A DNA stretch of 64,000 bases from RZZS01 sp964498755 (GTDB lineage: Bacteria > Pseudomonadota > Alphaproteobacteria > Micavibrionales > Micavibrionaceae): NCBI GenBank assembly GCA_964498755.1, contig CAZCIB010000009.1, positions 1-64,000 of the forward strand. Direction: 5' to 3'. A program made the position numbers and the translations under genes. Under the pieces are notes generated by a model. That model did no database searches. It saw only the letters and a program-made list of their open reading frames with translations, and was not told the origin of the DNA. Every line of letters starts with the position of its first letter. The first letter of the stretch is position 1. Of this stretch, positions 51,901 through 59,115 are shown in pieces.

Positions 51901-54614
51901 TATTAAATGCCGGAGGCAATAGTGACCTTAAAATCCATGGGGGAGATGCGGCTAACATCAATAGAGACATCTTCTTCCAAAACGGTGATGGCACAGTAAC
52001 TATCGCGACAATGAAGGCCTCAGGCCTTGTCGGCATTGGCGTTACCGACCCCAAAACCCGCCTCCACGTCGCCGGAAACATTCTCCTCGGCAATAACGAC
52101 GCCTGCGACGCGGCGGACAAGCACGGCGCGCTGCGCGTCACCGGCGGCGATACGCTGGAGATGTGTATGGATGACGGCGCGGGCGGCCATCACTATGTGG
52201 ATATTACCGGCGGCGCCAGCGGCAGTACGGCGTTCATTAATCTCAGCGATACGCCTTCGGCCTATGCCGGCAGCGCCGCCGACGCGTACAAGGCGTTGAT
52301 GGTGAATGCGGCAGGCGACGGCGTCCAGTTCGCCGACGTCAGCGCATTGCTCCTGCCTGCAGGCCAGAACAGCGACAGGCCGACCGGCGCGGCGGGGATG
52401 CTGCGCTATAACACGGAAACCGACGCGTTCGAGGTCTGGGATGAAAACGCGAGCGGCTGGGCCGACCTTGTCACGGGCGTAGGCGGGCTGTGGACCGATT
52501 CCGGCTCCGGCTATATCGAATACGACAATGCGCTCGGCGGCATTAAAATCGGCTCGAAAACCGGCGCTGCGCCTACATTCCCAACCGTCACAGTCGGCGG
52601 CGGCGGCGGCGCAGTCGGCACGATCGAGGAAGTCCTGATCGCGGGGAGCAACGCCAACACGCAGAGCATCACCGGCCTCTCCAACGTAACACTGACGGGC
52701 TCCCTGACCGTCGGCGATAACAGCCTCGTCATGGACACGAACACGGCCGGGCATATCCTCGTCGGCGATAACGCGAATTTCAGCCCCGTCGCGATGAGCG
52801 GCGACGCAAGCCTGACCTCGACGGGCGCGATTACGATTGCGGATAACGCGGTGACGAGCGCGAAGATCGCGGCGGACACGATTGTGGCGGGTGATATCGC
52901 CACAGGCGCGGTGACGGCGGACGAGATTTTGGACGCGACGATCCTCGAGGCGGACCTGAACATCTCCAACGCGGAAAGCAGCGGCTTTTGCCTGACCTCC
53001 GATGGCGCGGGCGGGTTTACATGGGCGAATTGCGGCACGAATTCGGCCTTCACCGACCTGACCGACACGCCGGACGTGGCGACGATGAACGCCTCAACCG
53101 GCCAGTTCGTCAAGGTCAACGGCGCGGGCAATGGCCTGATCTTCTCCGATCAGGTTGTCAACGTGGTGAGCGGCACGCCCTCGCCGACGGGTCTGTCCCT
53201 GAATGATCTTGAGAATGTGAATTCATCTCCCTCTGAAGATCAGGTCCTCACCTGGAGCGGATCGCAGTGGATCGCGCAGGCGGTTGGCTCGGGCGGGATT
53301 ACAGACGACTCCCTCGACTGGGCGCAGTTCGCCAACGCCATGACGCTGGATGAAAACACCACAGTAGCGATGAATGATCTCGACCTCAATTTTGACAGCG
53401 ATACCTTTGTGATCGATTCCAGCGAGGACCGGGTCGGCATTGGAACGTCCGCCCCCAGAACCCGCTTGCATGTGAGCGGCTCTGTTCTGCTCGGCGACGG
53501 CGGCGAAGCCTGTAATACGGGCGAGACGGATTTCCCCGGCGCGATTCGCTACGCCAACGACCGCATCGAGTTCTGTAAGGATTACGACGACTCTACCCCC
53601 GACGCGTGGGTTCCGCTTACGGATTCAAGCGGGGCGGTGGATGCGCTTGACGACCTCTCCGACGTGACGATCAGCGACGCCGCGCTCAATGAAGTTCTGG
53701 TCAATGACGGCGCGGGGCAGTGGGTTGACCAGCTCATGACCTTTGACATCCTTGGCGATACGCCGGATTCGGCGGCCATGTCCGCCTCAACCGGCCAGTT
53801 CGTCAAGGTTAACGGCGCGGGTAACGGCCTGATTTTCTCTGATCAGGTTGTCGAAATCGGCGCGGGCGCGGAGCCGGACAGGATGCTGCTCAACGATCTC
53901 GGCAATGTGAACGCGTCTCCCACGGGCGCGGACGAAGTCCTCACCTGGAGCGGATCGCAGTGGATCGCGCAGGCGGTTGGCGGCAGCCTCTGGACGGAAC
54001 TTTCCTCAACCCGCATTCATTTCGGCAGCGCGGGAACGGAACAGGTCGGCATCGGCACGAACAACCCCCTGCATGCCCTGCACGTTGTCGGCGATATCCG
54101 CTATACCGGCACGAGCCAGCAGCTTTCCGACCGCCGCTATAAAGAAAGCATCGCGCCGCTGCGCGAGTACGGCGACGTTATGGACAGGCTCGAGCAAATT
54201 GAAACCTACAGCTTTACCATGAAGAACGACCCGAAAGCGCGGGTACAATTCGGCGTCATCGCGCAGGAGCTTGAGCAGGTCTTCCCCGAGCTTGTGACCA
54301 CGGACAACGATGAAATGGGTACGAAGGCCGTGAATTACGTCGGCCTGATCGCCCCGGTGATCGAGGCGACGAAAGCGCTGAAGGCGGAAAACGAGGCGCT
54401 GAAGGCGGAACTGGCTTCCTACAAGGCCGGACAACAGGATATGATGGAAACGGTCGCCGCGATGAAACGGGACGTCGACGGGCTGAAGGCGCAGACCGGA
54501 TACGGGTTCGACAAGGCGGGCATGAATATCGCATGGCTTGTTCTTCTGTTCCTCGCCGGGGGCGGCGCGGGCGTTCTGATCTCCCGCCGGAGGCCTTCGG
54601 CAGGGGTTAAATGA
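45927..54614 (+). CDS. Giant fibre-like surface protein with S74 chaperone and C-terminal membrane helix
   Basis: 2895 aa. Residues 1-40 hold a membrane anchor after a basic start (ERGNIFFTLFGAVAVVGVLG), followed by TVTMMKGPLTTMVEVNRRTM; this resembles pilin leaders but lacks the Glu5 of type IV pilins. About 2700 residues of phage-tail-fibre-like repeats follow, with recurring VGIGT-x2-P-x3-L-x-V-x-G units, RIEDET..DDDIIRFGTAG..ERMTI units (three close copies, 49379-50747) and two copies of a block ending LTWSGSQWIAQAVG. At 2734-2870 is a peptidase S74/endosialidase chaperone domain: S2734-D-R-R-Y-K2739 matches the Ser-Lys dyad spacing, with YSFTMKNDPKARVQFGVIAQ after it. A coiled coil (about 2810-2860) and one membrane helix (about 2868-2888, AWLVLLFLAGGGAGVLI) end the protein. 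Probably a trimer displayed on the cell. Confidence 0.85.
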   Translation: MRKNANRKNERGNIFFTLFGAVAVVGVLGATTVTMMKGPLTTMVEVNRRTMADTQMQIASKLALLTASMGPYDGDCEASDNGTPGDPSDDIAGDLFVEPIEWEGSGVGPGAVTGSDGGGWLPSSVGASQADPWGTRYGYCVWDAGTIVDHVDCGGGTQNRLEGSGGSDKNYPIIAIISAGPDRVFDTGCETFASADTAGNGNGAFDPDTETMITKPSDSDDIVLALSYAEAATSSNGMWTLSPSSPEIATINKGIEVEQGGAFGGAVVVDPSVTDTNQFPYLAADYIDAVTTGGTPELMSGFNLGNTGVAGSECTNLGQFAVDDLTHPSVLLMCVDIDTGAGVDMDWIGIAGVGAGGKWSDATGGINYAGGNVGIANATPGQALDVTGNIALTLALMMQDGQPVQWGSSRIAGVDTGALTLSTTSGTIEMSNAGDVGLGIAPTAATKLFIKGDAATTNLLEIHDDGDTDVDFIIQDDGDVGIGVDDPDDKLQVSGSVDLSDYLKVNDKRALAMDDAHGLGTVYLGFDVPELTGTTGVNNTVIGTGSGLLIDAGTANTILGQGSAIALTGSENTILGVGAGITIDDGTNNILIGTHSTVPVDVIDNTNDSYYLNIGNSIFGWLDEDGDPADGTDAPLIGINVPDPDATLDVGGDMDVTGRVDITDGSLYLSNTEFGLPPNCSGSGDVLQWTGTTWDCATETNPGDSTGTDDQNLTEVLGEGQDGGGNNIHNIGNLYDITAAYDIGKIRVGTGGAGTEELEVVGDGFVSSSLRVGGTGAALNGMEFELLGDANITQTLHVGLAGVGTAGFDLDVSGAALIDKLSVNDADGPDDASGSGGQELFLDVNGAIGGSHYCDPDGGDCFTAANIAALAGGGITVPGDTDDILFNNADALGVDTDQFVYQAATNELGIGIADPTANIHVQDATPELRLTDADDISDYLRIHTPSQAVWNIDALNDLVIDATRLTLDTAGGDWATGINFQSSNLHTSGSAGTHTARPFNFSSGWAPVEGTGSFEGMRLEFDINQTGTNTGDYSILDLNVTETSLLAGSDGYLADFAVDGTTVFQVDRTGMTSVGHAGRAAVLDADSTDPENVADALLVPRGTTAEQPGATDMAAAADGMIRYNTTDGDFEVRVAGVWRKLVTGAAGGSGASHRIEDETDQDTYVDTQNPTDGSDDDIIRFGTAGAERMTIDANGKVRINRPMVGESLEVVGISRILRLRGENTQPYLQVRNSNGAYVNFGQPTGDDHAVIQVGKGAGTALSIMTFHNNLGVAEVGIGTADPKTALDVTGTLRVGDGGEACDVADHVGGIRFDGTKFQVCAVAGAGAGQGWQDMVIGSLADFTSLGDTPDDYSGSANYLLRVKSDLSGLEFVDAGTVSAASGHRIEDETNGNTFIDTQASDGTDDDIIRFGTAGTERMTINASGTVAIPSGLRITNGDARSTFELYRSGNSRVSFAISDGLRMGSSAGFQWYPGDDVALGGFHDNSKRRMELTSGGLLGIGTTWNGDTIESRLHLQDGEIRLDGGTGNEAGCFRFDDSAGNDVLQFAHDCSTWQTFAAATAGGASGNRIEDATDGDTFVDTQNPSDGTDDDIIRFGTAGEERMVIDSGGNIILGNHEGTGEVATRKLIQVRGELRIDSNPLNEGGNFVIDMGNGSGKEIYFESNGTKVSRIRASSNDYELDVEALGSWDLNLKALSNVIKLDTNRAVILPSGPTTDRPGEGSNPAAAEGMIRYNETTHAIEVFAGDPATWEPLTVDSSISSDRIFDSNGGDTSIETDTASDGSANTIVFNTDSSERMRILATGEVGVGTDAPDAKMHVAGTTDTALTGTVAVNGTTAVTGTGTQFNTELNVGDAITIAGETFTVAAIGSNTSLTLDEAHTQTASGETATVDGDLLALDTGDAARKFIVDKSGNVGIGTDTPGAALTLFNSVQGHGYDISVDNTGQSGAPSIRFRRTDVPNGTIYFDISTAGGAYFNNNVRVTDSLGIGGQSILNAGGNSDLKIHGGDAANINRDIFFQNGDGTVTIATMKASGLVGIGVTDPKTRLHVAGNILLGNNDACDAADKHGALRVTGGDTLEMCMDDGAGGHHYVDITGGASGSTAFINLSDTPSAYAGSAADAYKALMVNAAGDGVQFADVSALLLPAGQNSDRPTGAAGMLRYNTETDAFEVWDENASGWADLVTGVGGLWTDSGSGYIEYDNALGGIKIGSKTGAAPTFPTVTVGGGGGAVGTIEEVLIAGSNANTQSITGLSNVTLTGSLTVGDNSLVMDTNTAGHILVGDNANFSPVAMSGDASLTSTGAITIADNAVTSAKIAADTIVAGDIATGAVTADEILDATILEADLNISNAESSGFCLTSDGAGGFTWANCGTNSAFTDLTDTPDVATMNASTGQFVKVNGAGNGLIFSDQVVNVVSGTPSPTGLSLNDLENVNSSPSEDQVLTWSGSQWIAQAVGSGGITDDSLDWAQFANAMTLDENTTVAMNDLDLNFDSDTFVIDSSEDRVGIGTSAPRTRLHVSGSVLLGDGGEACNTGETDFPGAIRYANDRIEFCKDYDDSTPDAWVPLTDSSGAVDALDDLSDVTISDAALNEVLVNDGAGQWVDQLMTFDILGDTPDSAAMSASTGQFVKVNGAGNGLIFSDQVVEIGAGAEPDRMLLNDLGNVNASPTGADEVLTWSGSQWIAQAVGGSLWTELSSTRIHFGSAGTEQVGIGTNNPLHALHVVGDIRYTGTSQQLSDRRYKESIAPLREYGDVMDRLEQIETYSFTMKNDPKARVQFGVIAQELEQVFPELVTTDNDEMGTKAVNYVGLIAPVIEATKALKAENEALKAELASYKAGQQDMMETVAAMKRDVDGLKAQTGYGFDKAGMNIAWLVLLFLAGGGAGVLISRRRPSAGVK
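49379..50747 (+). repeat. Three near-identical coding repeats in the fibre protein
   Basis: Copies at about 49379-49500, 50068-50190 and 50620-50747 share long DNA identity (TCATCCGCTTCGGCACGGCG in two of them) and encode RIED..DTF(V/I)DTQ..SDGTDDDIIRFGTAG..ERM. A weaker fourth lies at about 51210-51325. AT-richer unique segments separate the copies. They could serve as recombination sites for swapping the segments between them. Confidence 0.8.
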
Positions 54615-54674
54615 TATGACGGGGGCCGAAACAGGCATGGAGTTCTTGAAGCACATAACGCGTTTCGGGATGCG

Positions 54675-55125
54675 GGAAATGAGTTGCGAGAAGCGAGTTG
54701 CTAGAAGCGAGTTGCGAGAAGCGAGTTGCGGGATTTTCCCCCTCTCCCCCGGGAGAGGGAGGGGCCCGGCGCAGCGCGAAGCGCGTAGACGGGAGGGCGA
54801 GGGGTTTGCCAGTCCGTCATCCCCGCAAGCGGGAGCAGTTGCAGGGAGCCGCCTGTATACGGGCGCTTGCTCAAATCAATCTCTGCAAATATGTCATCTC
54901 GACCGAAGCCACGCCTTCGTCAATACAAAGGCGGGCGAAGCGGAGAGATCCGATCCACTATCCACTCTACGCGGATTCCTCGGCTCCGCCCGCTCTTGCA
55001 CAGCAAGCGCGGGCTGCGCTCGGAATGACAATAAATGGAGAATTCTCTTCGTAAGGCTACGTAAAGCGTGCAGCAGTTTATCGCGCCCCCGGCTTTCGCC
55101 GGGGCAGGCGGCGCGCTTGCCGGGG
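54675..55125. repeat. Cluster of five repeat types before the LamG/RCC1 gene
   Basis: In order: 7-mers (GAGTTGCGAGAAGCGAGTTGC, 54680-54732), C-rich/G-rich palindrome (CCCTCTCCCCCGGGAGAGGG, 54740-54762, with GCGCAGCGCGAAGCGCG), CCAGTCCGTCATCCCCGC, a GTCATCTCGACC palindrome (54893-55032) and a GGCTTTCGCCGGGG/GCCGGGGATGAC unit (55088-55130). The last one contains the start codon of the next gene. No gene in this 510-base gap. Confidence 0.75.
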
Positions 55126-56482
55126 ATGACAAAACTGCTCCTCCTCCCAATGACGTTTGCCTTGCTGCTGGCCGCCGCGCCGGTTGCGAAAGCGCAGGAT
55201 ATCACGACCGGTCTCGTCGGGCACTGGAAGATGGACGACGCCGCCGGGCCGACGGTGACGGATTCATCCGGTAACGGCTACGACGGCACGGCTTCTGGCG
55301 GCGTGACCTATGCGCAGGGCGGCGTGGATGCCCTGGCGGCGGAATTTGATGGTACAAACGGAACGGAAATCGATATCGGCGACATCGCCGCGCTGGAACC
55401 CGCCAGTTTTACAATTTCCGCCTGGATGAAAGGGAGAATGGGTACACGAGACAGCACGGTCCCGGCGATTATAAGTAAAGGAAATGGAGATACCGCAGGT
55501 CGCGGTTATGCGCTGTACTGGCGGTCTAACGGAAATAACCGCCATCTTCAGTTTCGCCTCGACGGCGCAGGTAACTTAGACAGTCCAGATAATACCATAC
55601 TTTCTAATACATGGTATCATGTCGCGGCATCGTATGATGGAAGCGTTATAAGGCTATATATTGACGGCGCTGAAGTGGCGGCCCGCAATGACCCCGGACT
55701 AAATCCTTCTTCTTCGAATCGATTCAACATCGGAGATCGAAGTACAAATCCTGAACCTTTCAAAGGCCTCATCGACGACGTGCGGATTTACGACCGCGCG
55801 TTGACGCCCGAAGACGTGCAGGCGCTGTATCAGGAGCATATCTGTTCCGATCCAAAAGGATTTCAGGGGCAGATGCTGTTCGACGCCGATACGGCCGTCA
55901 TGGAATACTGCAACGGCGATCAATGGGTGGCGATGTCCCCCGCCCGGACGGGGTGGAAGTATGTTGCGGGGGGATGGAGTCCAACAACCTGCGGCGTGCG
56001 CAATGATGGCACGGCCTGGTGCTGGGGGAGGGGCAGCGGTGGCGAGCTCGGCAATGGCACGACGACCGCGATCCAGTCAACCCCGGTTCAGGTGCAGACG
56101 AATACCGGACCCGACGGATGGAGCGACTGGTCGCGGATTACCGTATCGAAAGGCACGGCCTGCGGCCTCCGCTCGAACGGCACGGCCTGGTGCTGGGGAA
56201 CTGATAACAGGAGCCAGTTAGGCTGTGGCGGCTGTGGCGACCAGACGAGGCCCGTTCAGGTGCAAACGGATACAGGCCCTGGCGGCTGGAGCGACTGGAC
56301 GCGGATTGAAGGCGGCGGCCAGCATCATATCTGCGGCCTCCGCGCGGATCGTACCGCATGGTGCTGGGGTAATGGACTTAAAGGCGCGCTTGGAGATGGA
56401 GACACCGCGCATAATAGCCGTCCAGGGCAGGTGCAAACGGATACAGGCCCTGGCGGCTGGAGCGACTGGGTCGATATCGCCG
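55126..56482 (+). CDS. LamG/RCC1-repeat secreted protein, 5' part (up to assembly gap)
   Basis: Starts at ATG 55126 (MTKLLLLPMTFALLLAAAPV, signal peptide cut after AKA); the frame upstream to 54616 is repeat-derived. A LamG (concanavalin-like) domain spans about 28-230, from GLVGHWKMDDAAGPTVTDSS to DDVRIYDRALTPEDVQALY. The shared Cys module (GQMLFDADTAVMEYCNGDQW) is at about 247-266. RCC1-type beta-propeller blades follow, each with CG-[VLI]-R-x-[DN]-G-T-A-W-C-W-G, three complete before the gap. The ribosome binding site (GCCGGGG) and ATG lie in a dispersed repeat. It is probably one protein with the frame beginning at 56583. Confidence 0.8.
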
Positions 56483-56582
56483 NNNNNNNNNNNNNNNNNN
56501 NNNNNNNNNNNNNNNNNNNNNNNNNNNNNNNNNNNNNNNNNNNNNNNNNNNNNNNNNNNNNNNNNNNNNNNNNNNNNNNNNN
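56483..56582. other. Assembly gap (100 N)
   Basis: Exactly 100 Ns. The 55 bases before (56428-56482) and after (56583-56637) are identical, which looks like contig ends sharing a 55-mer. The N count is a placeholder and breaks the frame; overlapping the two 55-mers restores one open frame. Confidence 0.97.
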
Positions 56583-58796
56583 CAGGTGCAAACGGATACA
56601 GGCCCTGGCGGCTGGAGCGACTGGGTCGATATCGCCGCTGCGTTAGGTGCGTCCTGCGGTATTCGTGCTGACGGCACGGCATGGTGCTGGGGTAACGGAG
56701 GCGGGCTTGGCAATGGAGACGATACTTTTCAGGACCAAAGCCGCCCGGTGCAGATCGTTGATGCCGCTGGAACAGGTCACTGGAGCGACTGGGTCGATAT
56801 TGACCGGAACAGCAGCGCAGGATGCGGCATCCGCGATGATGGCACGGCATGGTGCTGGGGCTCTAGTATGTACGGAAAGTTAGGGATCGGCCCGACGAGC
56901 GACAGTACCAGCACGCCCGTGCAGGTGCAGACGGATACCGGCCCGGATCACTGGAGCGACTGGGTGGCTATTTTTGCGGGCGAGAGTAATGCGGGGGACG
57001 GGACGTTCTGTGGCATTCGTTCTGACCGATCGCTCTGGTGCTGGGGCGCTGGATACGGGGACCGCCCGGAGAGGATCCTTGCCGATGACGGATCTATCGC
57101 ATGGGACGACTGGGTTAGCGTAGGAGTCGGCTGGGGTACGGAATGCGGCATTCGTTCTGACCGATCGCTCTGGTGCTGGGGCCAGGGCGCGGATGGCGAG
57201 CTCGGCAACGGGGCCACGGTTAATGAACCCAACCCCGTGCACGTTCTCTCTCCCTCCCCGGCCGATTACACGCGCGGGACGGATAGCGGGTTAGTGGCGC
57301 ACTGGAAGCTGGACGGGGACGCGCGCGACTCGCGCGGGATGCATGACGCGGTGATTACCGGCGGCGATGTCACTTATGAGGACGGCCCGGTCGGCACGGC
57401 GATCAAGCTGTCCGACGATCCGATTTTGCTGGACGTGGATACGCTGGACGACGCGGATGTCTTTCGCGATGAATTCACGATAACGGGATGGTTTAAGCCG
57501 CAGGATTTCAGCAACATCCGGGATATTATCGGGAATGAGTCCGCTATTACGGCACAAAAAGGGTTTGTTATCCGTACTAATCAAACAGGGGATTTTTTTA
57601 TCACTGTCAATGACGGAGCCTCGTATACAACCGCCACCGCATCGGCTCCGTTTCAGATCGATAAATGGTATTTTTTTAGCGCACGCATTAGGTCATCCGA
57701 TATAAGCTTACACGTGGGTGATGAGGACGGCACAATCACGACCGAGACCGTCGCCTATTCCGAAGTCCTGGATTTCAGTCCGTCCAACGATTTTTTTGGT
57801 ATAGGAAGACTTGATAATACAAGCTGGGACACCTATGGCTCCCTCGACGACATCCGCATCTACAACCGCGCGCTCTCCGAGGCCGAGATCGAGGCGCTTT
57901 ACAACCTCCGCAATCCGGGCCTTTCCCGCGGGCTGGTGGGCTACTGGACGTTTGACGATATCGACGGCACGACCGTCCCCGACAATTCCGGCAACGGCAA
58001 TGACGGTACGATGACCGATTTCAACGATCCGGCGGCGGCGATCGGGCATGGTCTGCTGGGCGCCGGCATAGATTTCGGGGCTAATACGGGGGAGGATTAT
58101 ATTAATCTCGGCAACGATGCCTCTCTTAACTCCCAGATCATTACTGTTTCTGCGTGGGGGAAAGATTGCGCGGGCTCCGGCTCCCGTTCACTCGTAACGG
58201 ACCAAGGCAGTAATCAGCCGGACGGCTATCTTTTGAGATGTGACGACAACGGACGAATAGCCGTATCACTCGGCGGAACGTGGAATGTTGTTGATGTGAC
58301 GGTTGGCAGCGCCAACCCATCCGGCTGGAATCATTACGCATTTAGTTATGACGGGGCGGAAGTCGTCGCCTACTATAACGGCGTCGCGGTGGGCACGCAG
58401 GCGTTTTCTGATGCAATGGCTCTTTCCGGAAACACAACGAAGATTGGCAGGAGAACATCTTTGGAAGATAATTATAACAGCGTTATCGACGACGTCCGCA
58501 TTTACAACCGCGCGCTTTCCCCTTCCGAAATCAGCATGCTCTACAAGATGGGCCGCACCGCGAACGCCTGCGCGGACCCCGACGGCAAGCTCGGGGACCT
58601 GTACTATAATACCAGCTTCGAAGTCATGCAGTATTGCAACGGCGCGGAATGGGTTCCCATGGGCCCTGTGCCGGGCACGGGCGGCGGCGGATGCGCGGGC
58701 CCGCCCGTGGGCGTGCGCGGCGATTTGTATTACAATACCGACTACGACGTGATGCAGTATTGCGATGGCGCGAGCTGGCGGAGGATCGGGAAATGA
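56583..58796 (+). CDS. LamG/RCC1-repeat protein, 3' part (after assembly gap)
   Basis: 737 codons in one frame, first base of the gap edge, no true start: the continuation of the gene at 55126. Four or five RCC1-type blades (56583-57260, CGIRADGTAWCWG, CGIRDDGTAWCWG, CGIRSDRSLWCWG twice) are followed by two LamG domains: 57289-57900 (GLVAHWKLDGDARDSRGMHD to LDDIRIYNRALSEAEIEALY) and 57930-58550 (GLVGYWTFDDIDGTTVPDNS to DDVRIYNRALSPSEISMLY). Two Cys modules end it (GDLYYNTSFEVMQYCNGAEW; GDLYYNTDYDVMQYCDGASW). RCC1 propellers and LamG domains bind proteins or glycans, so an adhesive role is likely. The joined gene would be about 1171 aa if no further repeat is missing. Confidence 0.8.
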   Translation, partial: QVQTDTGPGGWSDWVDIAAALGASCGIRADGTAWCWGNGGGLGNGDDTFQDQSRPVQIVDAAGTGHWSDWVDIDRNSSAGCGIRDDGTAWCWGSSMYGKLGIGPTSDSTSTPVQVQTDTGPDHWSDWVAIFAGESNAGDGTFCGIRSDRSLWCWGAGYGDRPERILADDGSIAWDDWVSVGVGWGTECGIRSDRSLWCWGQGADGELGNGATVNEPNPVHVLSPSPADYTRGTDSGLVAHWKLDGDARDSRGMHDAVITGGDVTYEDGPVGTAIKLSDDPILLDVDTLDDADVFRDEFTITGWFKPQDFSNIRDIIGNESAITAQKGFVIRTNQTGDFFITVNDGASYTTATASAPFQIDKWYFFSARIRSSDISLHVGDEDGTITTETVAYSEVLDFSPSNDFFGIGRLDNTSWDTYGSLDDIRIYNRALSEAEIEALYNLRNPGLSRGLVGYWTFDDIDGTTVPDNSGNGNDGTMTDFNDPAAAIGHGLLGAGIDFGANTGEDYINLGNDASLNSQIITVSAWGKDCAGSGSRSLVTDQGSNQPDGYLLRCDDNGRIAVSLGGTWNVVDVTVGSANPSGWNHYAFSYDGAEVVAYYNGVAVGTQAFSDAMALSGNTTKIGRRTSLEDNYNSVIDDVRIYNRALSPSEISMLYKMGRTANACADPDGKLGDLYYNTSFEVMQYCNGAEWVPMGPVPGTGGGGCAGPPVGVRGDLYYNTDYDVMQYCDGASWRRIGK

Positions 58797-59115
58797 GTTT
58801 TGAGTTACGAGTTACGAGAAGCGAGAAGCGAGAAGCGAGATAGCGCCCCTCTCCCCCGGGAGAGGGAGGGGCCCGGCGCAGCGCGAAGCGCGCGGGCGGG
58901 AGGGTGAGGGGGTTGCCAGTCCGTCATCCCCGCAGGATCCATACTTGTCATGCTCGCCCCGGATCGGAGTCCGGGATAAACTGCGGCGGGCATCTAACTT
59001 CCACAGGCTTTGGGCTCCCGCCTTCGCGGGAGTGACAACAAGGCTGGCCAAGCCGTCATTGCGAGGAGCGCTAAGCGACGAAGCAGTCCCGCCAAGTCAT
59101 GGCGGAGCGCCGGGG
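58797..59115. repeat. Repeat cluster between the two LamG genes
   Basis: 7-mers (GAGTTACGAGAAGCGAGAAG, 58798-58838), C-rich/G-rich palindrome (58848-58915), CCAGTCCGTCATCCCCGCAG, GTCATGCTCGCCCCGGATC..., TCCCGCCTTCGCGGGAGTGA and GTCATTGCGAGGAGCGCTAA. The order repeats that at 54675. The block runs on into the coding region (7-mers reversed at 59130-59210). No gene seen. Confidence 0.75.

Noticed and set aside
45927..54614. Prophage tail-fibre region
   Set aside because: Only the S74 and fibre-like repeats recall phage. No capsid, terminase, portal or tail genes are nearby, and the protein has membrane segments at both ends.
54675..54735. CRISPR array
   Set aside because: The 7-mers are contiguous tandem repeats with no spacers and no cas genes are near.
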